Shown here: positions 51,035 through 63,890 of the stretch, in pieces
Position numbering within the stretch: position 1 is the stretch's first letter
Layout of the letters: the number at the start of each line of letters is the position of its first letter
Assembly (NCBI RefSeq): GCF_910589235.1
Contig: NC_060955.1
Span: 8,840,194-8,904,193 of the forward strand
Source: Vespa crabro
Lineage: Eukaryota > Arthropoda > Insecta > Hymenoptera > Vespidae
Reading direction: 5' to 3'
DNA length: 64,000 nucleotides
The notes under the pieces: model-generated
Seen by the model: only the letters and a program-made list of their open reading frames with translations
The model's database searches: none
Told to the model about the DNA's origin: nothing
Made by a program: the position numbers and the translations under genes

Positions 51035-53413
51035 ACCCTCGAGACGCTCCCGTATCAATTCACCGGCCCGTAGAACTACACGCAACACACACGTTGCTGT
51101 TTCTCTCTTTCTCTCTCTCTTTCTCTCTGTGTTGTTGGGTAACCTTTCTATCTATCGATCTTCGTCTCTCTTTCTCTTTCTTTGTCTTGTTCACATCATT
51201 CTCCCTTTTCCTTCCTCATTCGCTTTCCTTCAATTCCACCACCACTACAGCCACCACCCGCTGGCACTTTCCCCTCCCGACGAAGCCCCCATTGCCAGTT
51301 CATCAGAAGTCCGTATCGATCCGTCAACGAGTTCGAGGTCCTACGTACTCCAGCGGGAATGCCACTGACGATGGAATTGGCTAGTGCCCTCTCTCTTTCT
51401 TTTTCTCTTTCTATCTTTCTCCTCTTACCTTGTTTCTTTCATTTTGTCTCTTTTCCATACTCCTCTGTTATCCTTCTGTTATCCTTCTTAGATTTGTGAA
51501 AGCCAAATTCATTATGGAAAAAAGAATCGACAATTTCTTTCCTTATTTTGTTTTGTCTCCTTTTGATGTTTCTATGACCTTGAAAGTCACGTGTTTTATA
51601 AACACGTTATATACGTAGAACGTAGATCCTTTTCTTTGTTCTTCTCATATCTACAAGTGAATGTCTATTCGACATTCAGGTATATGTCTTGTCTATTTCA
51701 AAAGATACATCGAGTTTGAGTCAATAAATGTTTATTGATCGTTCAAATAAGAATTTCGTTGAATATCACGAAATTATTAAAGGATAGTTGATAATTAAGT
51801 GATAATTATGGATAATTAATGATTATAAATTTAAGACAATTATTACATATATAGAACATATCGTATAAAAAAGCAACCAAACAAGTTCAAACCGAATTTG
51901 AATTTGTTCTTTTAATTCACTTTTATGTTAACGTCACATTAGCTTTACTTTCCACGATTTTTATGATAAATCTATGAGCAAGATACTCCATTTTTTAGAA
52001 ATTGATCGTTTTTCTCAAAATGAAAGATCGTACGATCAATACATTGTAATCTACAATGTGATCTTTGATTAATCATTAGTCCAATGAAATAAACAGAATA
52101 AAATTAGTTTAAATTAATATAACTTGGAGAATGAAATCCATCACGTTCGTCAGCCGGTCGTCTGGTTGGTCGAATCGTTCGAAAAGCCATTGTTACGCTT
52201 CCGTGATTGGCACCCTAGTCTTTATCTTTCTCTCTCTTTCTTTTTCGGCATCTACGATACGTTCCTTGTTATATCGAAGAGAAAAGCGAAGAGTAAGAGA
52301 AAAAAGAGAAAGAGAAATAGAAAGAAAATATCCATTTCTACATTTAAGAAAGTATTTTAATTTCTAGTTATCCTCAAATTCAACGATTCCTATTTGCTTT
52401 TTTCTTTTGTTATATCGTAATAAAAATGTTGGTTATATCGGTATCCTTGAAAACGCCACAATTGTTTTTTACCATAATTGTTGTAATAAGTATGATTCGA
52501 TCAGCATGATCGAAGAAAATGACGTGAATATAATTAGATCGACCTTTTTCTGAAGGAACCGTAACAAAAAATTAATTTCTTTGTTCTTCATTTCTATGTA
52601 TTAATTTCTTTAGTATTTCTTAAAGTATTTACTTTGAAATATATCTAAATCCGTTTGTGGTAGAAGAGAATGTATGTTTTTCGTAGAGCAAGGCTTAATG
52701 AAATGATGAGAGACAAGTGATGCAAGTGAACAAACAGTATTCAGAATTAGTGAGTAATCAAAGCGAAAAGAAAAAGAGAAAAAAGAAAATGAGAGAGTAC
52801 GCTCGATCCGAGGACCGGGACCGGAAGTGACCCATCACCACTCCACATTCTCGACTTCCGTTTTCGTCCATCTCTTTTCCGCTCTTCTATCTCTTTTCCT
52901 GCTTCTTCTTTTTCTTTCTCTTCTTTTCTCTTCTTTTTCTTTTTCTTTGACAAACTTCGCATGTTTCTTATCTGCATTTCCATTGATAACCGATTGGAAC
53001 TATTAATCATAAAAAGTTTCCATGAAATTCGAAATCTTAAATCAATATTATTTCTTTCTTTTTCTTTTTCTCTCTTCTTTTTCTTATAGATATTATTTTA
53101 TTTATTTTGGTATTAGATTTATAGTAAATCATGTATCAATCTTATATCTCTCTCCCTTTTTTTATTTTATTTTTTAATTTTTTCTTTATTATACAATATT
53201 AATATTTTGTGAATATAAATAGTTACGAGAATTATATAAAAATTTTCGTTAATTATCATTTTTTATTATTTTGTGGTTCTACGCCGAGTTTGATTTGACA
53301 TCATATTTCGTTAGTATCACATTTTCGCGAATTCTATGTCGAGTTGTTTACTCGAATCATTGATACTAAATACAAATATATCAATATATATTTATAAATA
53401 TGTTATTGTTAGA
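51035..53413. other. Intergenic; no gene seen
   Basis: CT-rich from 51.1 to 51.5 kb, otherwise AT-rich with GA-rich patches. ORFs at 50808-51368 and 52747-53010 are low-complexity. Confidence 0.5.
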
Positions 53414-53858
53414 TAGGGGAAGGTTACCGAAATTAGAACGTTATCGAAATTGGGCCGTTTTTGTTTTTTTTAATTACAAGTATTTTAAGCAATATAGTCA
53501 GTCTTATTGATAAACAACTGTTAGCCGTTGATGTGTTTTAGTAGATTTTGTTATAAAACTCCTTGTTTATTTACATTTTTATTGTTTTGTTGTAATTATT
53601 GTTATTTATAGGTTGTTTTTTCAGCTCCAACTTAGAAAAGTCCAAATTAGGCAACCTGTTTGTCTATTTGGATTATTTACATAATCTATAATTTTGTATT
53701 TTATATGTAGTATAAGCAATATATTTAAAAATATAATATCTAATGAAAGTACATCGAATGTAAGGTATATTACAAAACTTTTTAGTTCCATTGAATACTT
53801 AATAAAGATATGGGTGAAATACAGAAAAAATGGACTGATATAGATAATCTTCCCTTAT
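53414..53858. mobile_element. Candidate 0.44-kb MITE
   Basis: Left end ATAGGGGAAGGTTACC and right end (inverted) ATAAGGGAAGATTATC form a 16-bp imperfect terminal inverted repeat with three mismatches. TAG lies outside both ends, a possible 3-bp target duplication. The interior has internal repetition (ACCGAAATTAG and ATCGAAATTGG near the left end, CCAAATTAGG in the middle) and no ORF. Boundaries may shift by a few bases. The superfamily is unknown. Confidence 0.5.
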
Positions 53859-56080
53859 TAGTTAAATGTTAAAATATTGAAATAACGGCTAATTACTCAA
53901 TACTGACCGAATATGACTAATTTAGCAAAGATCGGCTGGAACGAAACAGCGAGAAAAACTCAGATCGCAAATGATTAATTATAAGAATCAAATTTGATGA
54001 AATAAAATTGATTTCTTTTTTATGAATAATATTATCAATAATATTATTATTATTACTATGATTATTAATATATTTTTATCAAATCAAACGATCCATCTCT
54101 CGATCTTCGCGATAAATTGCTCTTTTCCTTATTTCGTATGACCGTCAATGTCTCAATGTTTTTTCTACGATGTGTATCAGATCGAGACGGGGACAATAAA
54201 AATGTCGATTCTAATTCGTTATCAGCTCGCGTTTGGCAAACGTATTAACTCTAAGAATACCAGAACTTTCTCCGTTCTCTTTCTTAGGCTAGACTAAGGC
54301 ACTGATACTCTTCACCATAAAACAGTATGTCGATTCATCCTAAAGAGAGAAAAAGAGAAAAAACAAATCCTCTCATTGGAATAACATTGTCTTGAAAACG
54401 AATTTTTTATTATCGATTTAATTTATCTATTTACCAATTTAATCTCACTCGAATTATTAGATTTTTATTAACGATTCTATGATACGAATTTAAAAATGAC
54501 AACGCTTGTAAGTCGAATTGAAACAATATTAACGAAAAGGTTAAAGAGAACCAAGTCAATGTATTGTCCTCGGTTAAACAGAAAACAGACAAAATTGGAA
54601 AAAATTGAAAAGTAGAAATGGGTAACCTTTTTCAATCTCACGAGAATCCGAGCAAAACAAGACGATATTAGACTGATTGGAACGACTGTTTTTTGTATAC
54701 GTTATATATTAAAGAGAAACGAAATCATTCCAGCGATAAATAATACAGGAATATCGTAAAATTTTCTTTATAAAGAATTCATCATGTAAAATATGAGTAT
54801 GAACAACGAGTATGTATATATATATACTTAGGTATATATGTATCGGCGTACCATATTACGTGAAAATATGATTCTCTTAATGAACGAGAATATCGATCCA
54901 TTGGAAAACGTTTCTTGATATCGTATAGGTATGTATATCTACATATATATACGTATACATGTTATATACTTACCTATACGTATAGAGTTTATGGAAAAGT
55001 AAAAGGGTCAAATTTCATGAATTTGTATCAACTACTTTTTCGATAACGAAACGTTAATTTTGACACTCGTTTGACGTGTTCTTTGTCTATTAATCACGAA
55101 TGCAATTAACACCGTATTCACTTCGAGCATCGGTAACGGCCAATTGATCGTCATATACAAGATACTACTCGATATTTTATTATCGATTTATTTAAAAAAA
55201 GTATGTCGATGTAATTACTTTCGACATGTAGATATGAGAACCCTTGAAATGCTGACTCTGACATATTACAGTCATATTTGATAGAGGTATTATACTCAAT
55301 CTACTATTATTTTCATTAACATTTTGATCTCATCTTATTTTTGATCTTAATTAAGTATAACGTGATCGGAAGAAAATGATATGAATAAAAGTCGAATTTC
55401 ATCGCGATATCGATCATGATCTCTCGACGATGCTTCCCGTGAAGATGGCGTTCAGACTTCGACGAGGGAGGGGAAATCATCGTGTCCGATCCCGTAGGCA
55501 AAATTCTTAAACGACGAGAAAGAAGGAGAGAGGATGGGAGTGGAGAAAGAGAGACGATGAGACGCAAGAAAGAAAAAGAAGTGAGGGCAAAAATCGCTTA
55601 GGGAAAGAGCCAACACATGAGCAGGTGTATCTGCTAGTAAACGATCGATACTCCGCCACCGATTATAGAGGAGCGGCCGACACTGAATTCTGCATGAACT
55701 TTTTGTCCCGCTCTCCTTCGCCCGGCCGATCGGATTTTCTATTTCTGCGTGTTCGCCTTTCAAAACACACTCGGCTTCGCTGTCGACGAGCTTCGACGAA
55801 CTCGCATTTCTATCGCGTGGTAGTATTTGTACTCGTATCTGTATTCACTCGTACCCCTTGTGTTATCCATAATGTCGATTCCTGGTTAACCATCTTTACG
55901 GAATTTCTATTTACTTTTCATCCTTTTTCTAATTTTACTAGGATATTTAGGTAATATCTGTTATTAGGATAATGATATTATATCTAAGATAATGAGATCT
56001 AGTGTAGTAACTTTTTCTAAAATTACCTTATTATTGAACCTTCAATATTTATTCATAAAACTTTGCATATGTAGATACAA
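53859..56080. other. Intergenic; no gene seen
   Basis: Mostly AT-rich. A less AT-rich segment at 55440-55880 with CpGs carries ORFs on both strands, but none has recognisable content. Confidence 0.5.
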
Positions 56081-56138
56081 TTTGGGGATTAATTTAATTA
56101 ATATTGGGGATTAATTTAATTAATATTGGGGATTAATT
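56081..56138. repeat. 22-bp minisatellite, about 2.6 copies
   Basis: The unit TTGGGGATTAATTTAATTAA plus TA starts around 56082, 56104 and 56126. The copies are identical apart from the truncated last one. Confidence 0.9.
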
Positions 56139-56879
56139 TTTTTTTCTTTTTTCTTTTTATTATCTTTTTATTATCTTTTTATTTTACTCTGTTCATAATT
56201 TGAAAATATCCATCTAGTAACTTTCTTCTTGGTAAAGTGTTACAACGGCGTCCATTTTTAATCGTCGCGTCGCGTGCGACATGCACTCGGTGAGATCCAT
56301 TTCCCCTAAATGCTTATTATGTCCGCTAATATTGCGAAAATCATTATACTGAATACTCACGTAATCTCTCAAGGCCGATTCTCACATTATCTCAGATCAC
56401 GCTTCGCGGTCATACGCAGGTCAAGCTCCGATCAATTTTCTTCTAAAAAACAAACCTTACTTTATCTCTTTACTTATGATTTTCTGATCGCTATCTTTCT
56501 CTATTAAGAAACCGAAGTCCGCATATATTTTATTAAGATTTAATAAAATTTAATTTAAATATCGTTAATCCAATTTTCTGTCTATTTTTGTTCGAAATTA
56601 TTTTATTTCAGACTATTTCGAAATATCAGAAAAGAAAAAAAAGAATCGTCCATTAATTTCTAATGCAACAAGAACGTGAATTTTTATATCACCATAGGTA
56701 TTCTATTTCTTTTCTATTTTAGTTTAAATTTGTAAAAATGGAATTCCTATAAAATAGACGAACGACTTAATAAAAAGAACCTTTTAAAAATCTAAAGATC
56801 GTAATCTAATGGCTACAAAATAAATGATTTTGTCATAGTTCAAACATTAAGTTTTGGCGGGAAAATCGTAAAAATGTTG

Positions 56880-57240
56880 TTTTTGAACGATGATGATCAT
56901 TGTCGACTTGGCGACGGTCGTCTCGATAGATAGTCGATGGACTTTGGCGAGCAAACACTTTCGAAAGCTAGCTGCGATTGGTGACGTAATCGGATAGTGT
57001 CGTGAATATTCATGAGCATGACAGCGCACATGCGCGTTGTTTCGTTTCGTTTCGTTTTGCTTTGCTTTGCTTTTGCTTTGCTTTTGCCTTGCCTTGCCTC
57101 GTTTTGCGCGGTGGGCCTTTGCGCGGGTATTAGCATAACTCGTCCGCGTTTTGCCCATTAGCCATTAGCCCGAGACTAAGTAGCCGAGCATTACCGCGCA
57201 TTTAGCCGCGAATATTGCACGCTAATTCGATTAATTTCCC
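56880..57240. promoter_or_regulatory. CpG-rich promoter-like island with pentanucleotide repeat
   Basis: The GC content rises sharply within AT-rich DNA. Motifs: ATTGGTGACGTAA (CCAAT box reversed plus CRE half, near 56978-56990), CGCACATGCGCG (NRF1-like, near 57024-57035), and a TTTCG/TTTGC pentanucleotide array at about 57038-57112. It resembles a housekeeping-type transcription start, but no first exon can be shown. Confidence 0.4.
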
Positions 57241-57279
57241 TTCCTCTCTGTGTTACGATCGAGTGATCCAATAAAAAAG

Positions 57280-57348
57280 ACAGAGAGAAGAGAGAGAAAG
57301 AGAGAGAGAGACAGAAAGAAGAGAGAGAAAGAGAGAGAGACAGAAAGA

Positions 57349-57396
<48 letters not shown>
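57280..57396. repeat. (GA)n with AGACAGAAAGAAG higher-order units
   Basis: GA-rich tract containing repeated GAGACAGAAAGAAGAGAGAG blocks, followed by a pure GA run to 57396. Confidence 0.9.
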
Positions 57397-57400
<4 letters not shown>

Positions 57401-57460
57401 GTTTATCACAACTAGGTCAGTACAGTGTGAGTCTAAAACTGTAGACATATGAACAAGATA

Positions 57461-58290
57461 GAATGATTAAATCCAATGAATGAAATATAGGATAATAACT
57501 TTAATAGCTCCTGTCACTTCAATCATCAGTAATGCTACCAACCATTTTTTTTTCTTTTCGATGTTTGTATTTATGAATATGTTATGAATATGTTAGTTAT
57601 TATCACAGCATCTTTAAATTCAGAGTTTTTTTTAAATTATCTAGTAAATATGCTATAATATTTTTCGATTAATAAAGACCAACCCCTTTTATATTATTAT
57701 AAGGCGTATCAATAAGAGAAATAGAATGATAATATTTAATGAATGAAATATAAGAGAGAGGGAGAGAGAGAAAGAGAGAGAGAGCGAGAGAGAAAGAAAA
57801 AGAGAGAAAGGGAGAGAGAGAGAAACAGAGAGAAAGAGAGAAAAGAAAATTACAATTTAATTAACCGTTATCATTCAAATCAACTATAATGCTGCCAACC
57901 GCTTTTTTTTTTAGTATTTGTGTTTATAGTATTTATAAATAGTAGCTATCTTATAAAAATTGTGTAGCGTCTTTTCTTAGCACTTTCAAATTCATAACAT
58001 GTCTTTGGAATTGAATATGCTGTAATATTTTTGAAGTGATAACGAATGAAATATTAGAGCATATTACAGTTTTATAATATTAACCTGTATTATTTCAAAC
58101 TCGTAATGGTGCCGACCATATTTTATTTTATTTTCAGTATTTCTGTTTACGAAATATACATATATAAAAATATGTTTACCAATAAGAAATGATGTAACGT
58201 CTTTCCTTGGCACGTTCAAATCGACAACATTTTCTTACAGTTGGCATGTAAATATATCTACTATAATATTTTTAAAATGATAAGTATTAT
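57461..58290. repeat. Three diverged tandem units, about 240-330 bp each
   Basis: The three copies start near 57461, 57724 and 58051. Shared ordered words: GAATGAAATATA (first two), AATGCTACCAACC / AATGCTGCCAACC / AATGGTGCCGACC (57531, 57888, 58104), GTATTTGTGTTTA-like, CATCTTTAAATTCA / CACTTTCAAATTCA / CACGTTCAAATCGA, and TGCTATAATATTTTT-like ends (57651, 58018, 58260). The second copy has gained a (GA)n tract at 57755-57842. Confidence 0.7.
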
Positions 58291-60123
58291 ATCTTTACAT
58301 TATAATTATTTTTCTTACTTATTGGCTAACTCTGATTCGATTTTTTCTGCCTTTGATATCTCATGTATACCTACTTACATCTACGTAAGGTGTATATTTT
58401 CGAAGTAATTTTTCAATAAAACTGTTTCCTACTGATTTGTTTTATTAATTAACTGAGATGTTACGTCAGAGGCGATTGAAGAACTCTAAGGATAAATATT
58501 ATTGTTACGCCAGCGATGATCTTACAATGCAAAAAATTAATATTATTTTATCTTTTACGTCTTAGATCATTTCTTCTTTCTTTAAATTTACGAACTTAAT
58601 ATTTTCTTGGTAATTAAGTTATTATTGTACGTAGTTAAACGAACATAATAGTTAACAGTAGAACTATAGAGATATGTATACCTTGAGATATAATTTTTAC
58701 GAAACCATTAAAAATAATTAATTTGATATTTGCTTGAAAAAGATTATATTATGTCCAACTTAAGACAACTAATAGATAATAAGCAAAGTAAATATGTAAT
58801 AACATATTTTTTAGAAAATAAGAGTATAATAGAGTACTTATTATAGAAGCTAATTTATATTAGTATGATCTAGATGGATAATAATATACTGTATTTGAGA
58901 TAGATAATAGAATAATATAATAATTTTAATATTTACAGTTTACATTTTATAACTGATTAGTAAATCTACTGTTCAAAAATAATAATATAATAAAAACTAG
59001 ATCGATAACATAAAACTATTTTTTACTATTATATTACATCATTTCCTTTATTATTATGTCATTATAATGTTAAAAGATTTCGAAAGATTGCGAATCGAGA
59101 TCTTTAAAGATCTACTATCGTGATAAAAAAGGAAAAAAATAAATAGCTCGAAGTCACATATAGTAGAAGCTTATAATTTACATCGTTCGTTGGATCGACA
59201 CACGCACGTGTAAAGTGACCTTTCTCTTCATCTCTCTTCTCTTACTTTCTCTCTTTATCTCTTTCTCTTATGGAATTCTGAGAGAAATACGGGGAGAAGA
59301 CGAGTCTATCGCAATGCCGTGTTACGATTCAACAGGTGACAGCTCATCAAATAGAATTTCATCTCTCTCACTCGCTTTCTATGTCTATCCGTCTATCTGT
59401 TTGTTTCTCTCTTTCCTCTCTCTTTCTCTCTTCCTCTCTTGATAAGAAGACAACGTTTCTATCACACACATTTGAAAAGATAAAAAAAGAAGAATCGTCT
59501 CATGTATAGAAAAGATAGTAAAGATAATAATCGTTTGATTTTATTCACCAGACTATAGTTGATCGCATGACTCTAAACTCAAAAGGATTAGGACGTGAAT
59601 GACGACAATTTGACATAGGTCAAATACATTTATTAAGGTCAATCCGGGTCCCTTTTGTACTTCTTCTTCCATTTTGACCTGTTAAAAAGTATCACCGGAA
59701 TTTTTCCAGGTAGCATACTGAAATATTTCAAAAGAAAGTCTGTGTCCTTCTTGATTATCCTCATCTTAAATTTTGAACAGTTCTTCAAGGATCTTTAAGG
59801 ATACCTAAAAGAAGATATACTTATATATAAATTCTATTTTTTTTAAATCACAATTATTAAGATCATTAAGTTTAATACTAATAATAATTAAGATAATATA
59901 AGTACTTACCTTTATTTTTGACGAAGGAAGCAAATACAATCGAAGATTCAGCAAAGGAAGGGAAAGAAAAGGTATTCAAAGGATATTGGAAGTTAGTATC
60001 AATCGTTTATCTTTGTATATCTGAACACGACTTCTGATAAATCCCAATGTGCTTGATCTCTTAAAGCAGTGGGATTAGTGACGGTATTGGTAATCGCTGT
60101 GGTGGCAGTTGATCGACCGGAGT
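58291..60123. other. Intergenic; no gene seen
   Basis: AT-rich, with a CT-rich patch at 59220-59440. The sequence around 59600-59800 is slightly less AT-rich, but I cannot assign it. Confidence 0.5.
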
Positions 60124-60124
60124 A

Positions 60125-60180
<56 letters not shown>
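60124..60180. repeat. (GA)n microsatellite
   Basis: A GA tract with two AAA interruptions. The Ser/Leu ORFs on the minus strand through it are repeat artefacts. Confidence 0.92.
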
Positions 60181-60181
<1 letters not shown>

Positions 60182-60914
60182 ATGGGTAGGAGGGAGATAG
60201 CACTGAACGGGAGAGAGAGAGAGAGGACCTGCAGTTATGGGAGTCGCTATAGAGTGGAGTAAGCATTGTAAATCAATACCCTGACGGCTGCCGGCACTTC
60301 GAAGCTCGCCTCGTGTTTCAACATACCGATATCCCTGGAACGTAGCGTCCATCGCTGCTGGATGCCGAAATATAATGCTGTGGTCTGTACCTGCTGCAAG
60401 TGATGTTAGTAAGATATAGAGGAGGGGAGTAGAGGGAAGGGACCGTTTTCTGATACCAGAATCCTACATATCATTCGTGTACATCCGTATTCTTTCCTAC
60501 CCAATTATTGGCCAACTATTGTTCCGATGAAATAAAAAAACTATTTGGCCGTTTCCTAAAATCAAATTAATTTGCGAATGACGATTTGACATGATGTATA
60601 TAAAAAATTTTAAGAAAAAAATCATTGTCAATCTAATTGTATCAGAGATATTTTATAAATGCAAAATAAATTTTCTTGAAAAAAAGAAAGGGAACTTTTC
60701 GAATAGTTTTGTTAGATCTTCCGCGTAGGCGATGAACAGGTGCGGCTATAGTTGAATAAAAAACACCTTTGCGATAGGCTCTCATTAGGTGAAAAAGAGA
60801 AGAGAAGAGCGTACACGCGTTGGCCAAGGGAAGACGAAATTTAAAGGACTTAATCACCGTTTTTTTCTCTTTCGGAACCACGCATGCAGATCTAGGTTGG
60901 TAGTGATAGAATAA

Positions 60915-60984
60915 CTGAGAGAGAGGAATAGAGTGAGAGAGAGGGAGAGAGAGAGAAGGAGAGAGAGAGAGAGAGAGAGAAAGG

Positions 60985-61019
<35 letters not shown>

Positions 61020-61033
61020 GGAGAAAGAAAGAG
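60915..61033. repeat. Imperfect (GA)n array, about 120 bp
   Basis: GA repeats interspersed with GGGA and AAAG variants. Arg/Glu and Ser/Leu periodic ORFs arise on the two strands. Confidence 0.92.
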
Positions 61034-61387
61034 TAAGAACAGGTGGAGCTGTTTAGAGAAAGACCGTTTCATTTTGGCTTGCCTCCGTTTCTTGTTTATC
61101 TCACTCGCTCTTCTTCCTTGTACGTCACTACTCCCTCTCTCTCTATCTATCAGCCTGTCTCTGTTTCTGACTCTTTTTTCTTTTTCACTCACCCACCGCT
61201 CTTCTACAGGCGATTATTCTTCTCTCTTTCTTTCCTTTTTCGTTCTCAAGAATCGTACGTACATATATACCTACGTAGACAGCAAGTCTAAGAGGCTGGC
61301 AACGTTGCTGCGTGAGCGGGCTAAGTGTAAGAACCATCTGGTCCTGCGGATCTTCGCGGCAGCTGCGATAATCCTGTCGACGTTTTT

Positions 61388-61426
<39 letters not shown>

Positions 61427-63308
61427 TCCCCGTTTTTCATTTTCATTTCTTTTTGCTTTTTTTTTTTTTGAAAATAACGAGGATTCCAGTATGGGAATAC
61501 GGAGAATAAGAACGCTCAATAGATTCGTCAAGAGTTTGTGTTCAATGAGCAAAGAATGAGTTAGATAGATTAGATAAATTATTATTGTGATGATTATTAT
61601 TATTACAATATGCTTATGTTATTTAGGACAATTAATTGTTGAGTTTGATTTGACTTCGTAAAATATTACAAAAGCTTCATAGTTTTAATGTTTAAAAACT
61701 TGAGCGTAGATGTCTAATCTCTTTTCTATCTGCGTTAATTACGTAAAAATACGAGTAAAGAAGGTTGTGACCACTTTGATGGCATCTTTCGGTTGTCTTC
61801 AAAGAAAACTGCGAGCACGGAGTAGGATCGGAAGAGCATTTAGTCGAGTAACTTGACTAGTTTTTGTTTAGATACCATTAGAAAGAGAGAGAAAAAGAGA
61901 GAGAGAGAGAGAGGGAGAGGGAGAGAGAGACTTGCAACTCGGAGAAATTTAACGTGCTTCACGAAAGTATTCTAATCGATGTTAACTTTTCCTTTTCCTT
62001 CGAAGCAATAGGAATTTTTAAGGATTTTCAATAATCCTTAAATATTACTATGCTAAATATATAACTAGTGTTATGTCTAATCCATGGAAACAAGTGACTT
62101 ATCTGTCCTTTATTACCTGAATTACATTCGCCATATTTTTTAAGTTCTTTTACTCACGAGCATCAAAACAAATGTTCTCTTCCGTGTATTGTCGTCTTCT
62201 TTTTCTTTCCTTTCTTACTTGTTACTCCATTCATAGATACACACTTGGTTGATAAAAGTTACGAAACAAAAAGTCGTTTGAGAATATTACTTATTTGTTA
62301 TTTCTTTAATTGAAAAAGTATGCACCGATAACAATTAATATTGAGTCGAAGAAAGAGAATAAATCTTTGTGATAAAAGTTAAGAAATCTACTTTGCTTAA
62401 ATTTTAATAAAAATAATAAAAATAATGGTATGCAAACGGCTGTAATTGTCATGAGCATCTAGTAAGATGTTGCATAATGATTTAGATTTGATGACTGTTT
62501 GCTGGTACCTGTCTAACATAAATTCAACTAATCGAATACAAAACTCACCCAGTATTTCAAACCATTCCAATCATGTTTGTTTACATTGCATTCTTACTCA
62601 CCGAGAAGCCTTCATGTTTTTTAACTTTTGTTATATAGCTTTTGTCTTCTTTCATCAACTTAATATTATTACACAAGTATATTCAGAGAAAAAATTATTG
62701 TATGTTTATGTATGAAATGTTATCTCTTTACGCTAATTTTAATTCCTACTTATCTACCTCAGAAAATAAACGATTAGTAATTACCAAACGGTTATTTTAT
62801 TTACATACATAAACGCTTTGAAGAATGAGGAAAAGTCAAAAGAATAAGGTCAACGGGTGAATCAGCTTGTTTTTCTATCGTTTCAATGTGTATCGTTTGG
62901 ATAAAACACTTGATACTTTATGATTCAAAAGAAATATCTAATCTTCTATAAGTACATTCTAAACAATTAAATCAATAAAATTATATAGTTGATATAATAA
63001 ACCCTCTTTTTCTCTAAATGATAATAACAACACATGGAGAAAGTGTTTTAATTTTTTTAATTATATATTTTTGACTATATGAAATCTAGGCAAATTAAAA
63101 AATGAGCATCTATTTTATTTTTATTTTTCTCTTCCTCTCTTTTTATTTTTTTCTCGTTGTAATTTCATAAGGACATTAATCGTCGTTGTCGCGTTTCGCC
63201 ATTGAAATATAGTAGGTAAGTGGCTTAACAAGGACACAGATACAAGCGTGTCGGCTGTTCCGATGGTCGAGCGCAAGATCGCAGAGTGTGCATATCGAGG
63301 GATATCTC
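61034..63308. other. Intergenic; one coding-like patch only
   Basis: A 114-bp less AT-rich patch at 61278-61391 reads basic then hydrophobic on the plus strand and is treated as a finding, not a gene. (CT)n is at 61390-61428 and (GA)n at 61882-61930. The remainder is AT-rich with nothing supported. Confidence 0.45.
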
Positions 63309-63890
63309 GATGCATTCCGCTCGTACGTCACGTTTCCTGACGACAATGACCACGATGTTGTTTTGAATGATATTCTATCTATCTCTGTCATTCATTGGTG
63401 AAATAAAATATTCTAATAATTTGATCTTTTATATTAAAATTTTCGTCTATTAACGATTTGATACTGTAGTGAAATAGAAATTTTAGATGTATCGATGTAT
63501 TTTACTTGTATGTTACGTTTCCTGTTGACAATATGAAGAACGTTGTTTTGAAAAATATTCTATCTTTATCTTTCTCATTCATTAGCGAAATAAAATATTC
63601 TAATGATTTGAAATTTGATTGGTTTTATCATAATTTTCGTCTATCAACCGATTCGATGTTGTATTGAAGTAGAAAATTTAGATAGGTATTTCAATGTATT
63701 CTGTTCGTTTGTTATATTTCCTAACGACGGCGACGATGATGTTTTTTTAAGCTATATATATTCTATTTCTTTTTCATTAATTCATTAGCCAAATAAAATA
63801 TTCTAATGATTTAAAATTCGATTTTTTTCATCATAATTTTTGTCGATCAATGATTCGGTATTGTATTGAAATAAAAATCTAAAATATCAA
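63309..63890. repeat. Three diverged tandem units, about 185-200 bp each
   Basis: Units start near 63309, 63494 and 63693. Each contains, in order, ATGTATTCTGTTCGTTTGTT-like, a CGTTTCCTGACGACAATG-like block, TATTCTATCT, TCATTCATTAGCGAAATAAA (variants), ATATTCTAATGATTT, and TTTTCGTCTATCAACGATT-like words. Divergence is substantial and increases with small indels. The array may continue beyond the window edge. Confidence 0.8.

Noticed and set aside
50808..51368. 186-codon plus-strand ORF
   Set aside because: Lys/Arg/Glu-rich then Ser/Leu-rich, following GA and CT composition; no domain seen.
57280..57842. Regularly spaced GA blocks resembling a CRISPR array
   Set aside because: They are microsatellite tracts in animal DNA; there are no constant repeats with unique spacers.
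60933..61559. 208-codon plus-strand ORF
   Set aside because: Mostly (GA)n- and (CT)n-derived; only the patch 61278-61391 looks coding-like and is reported separately.
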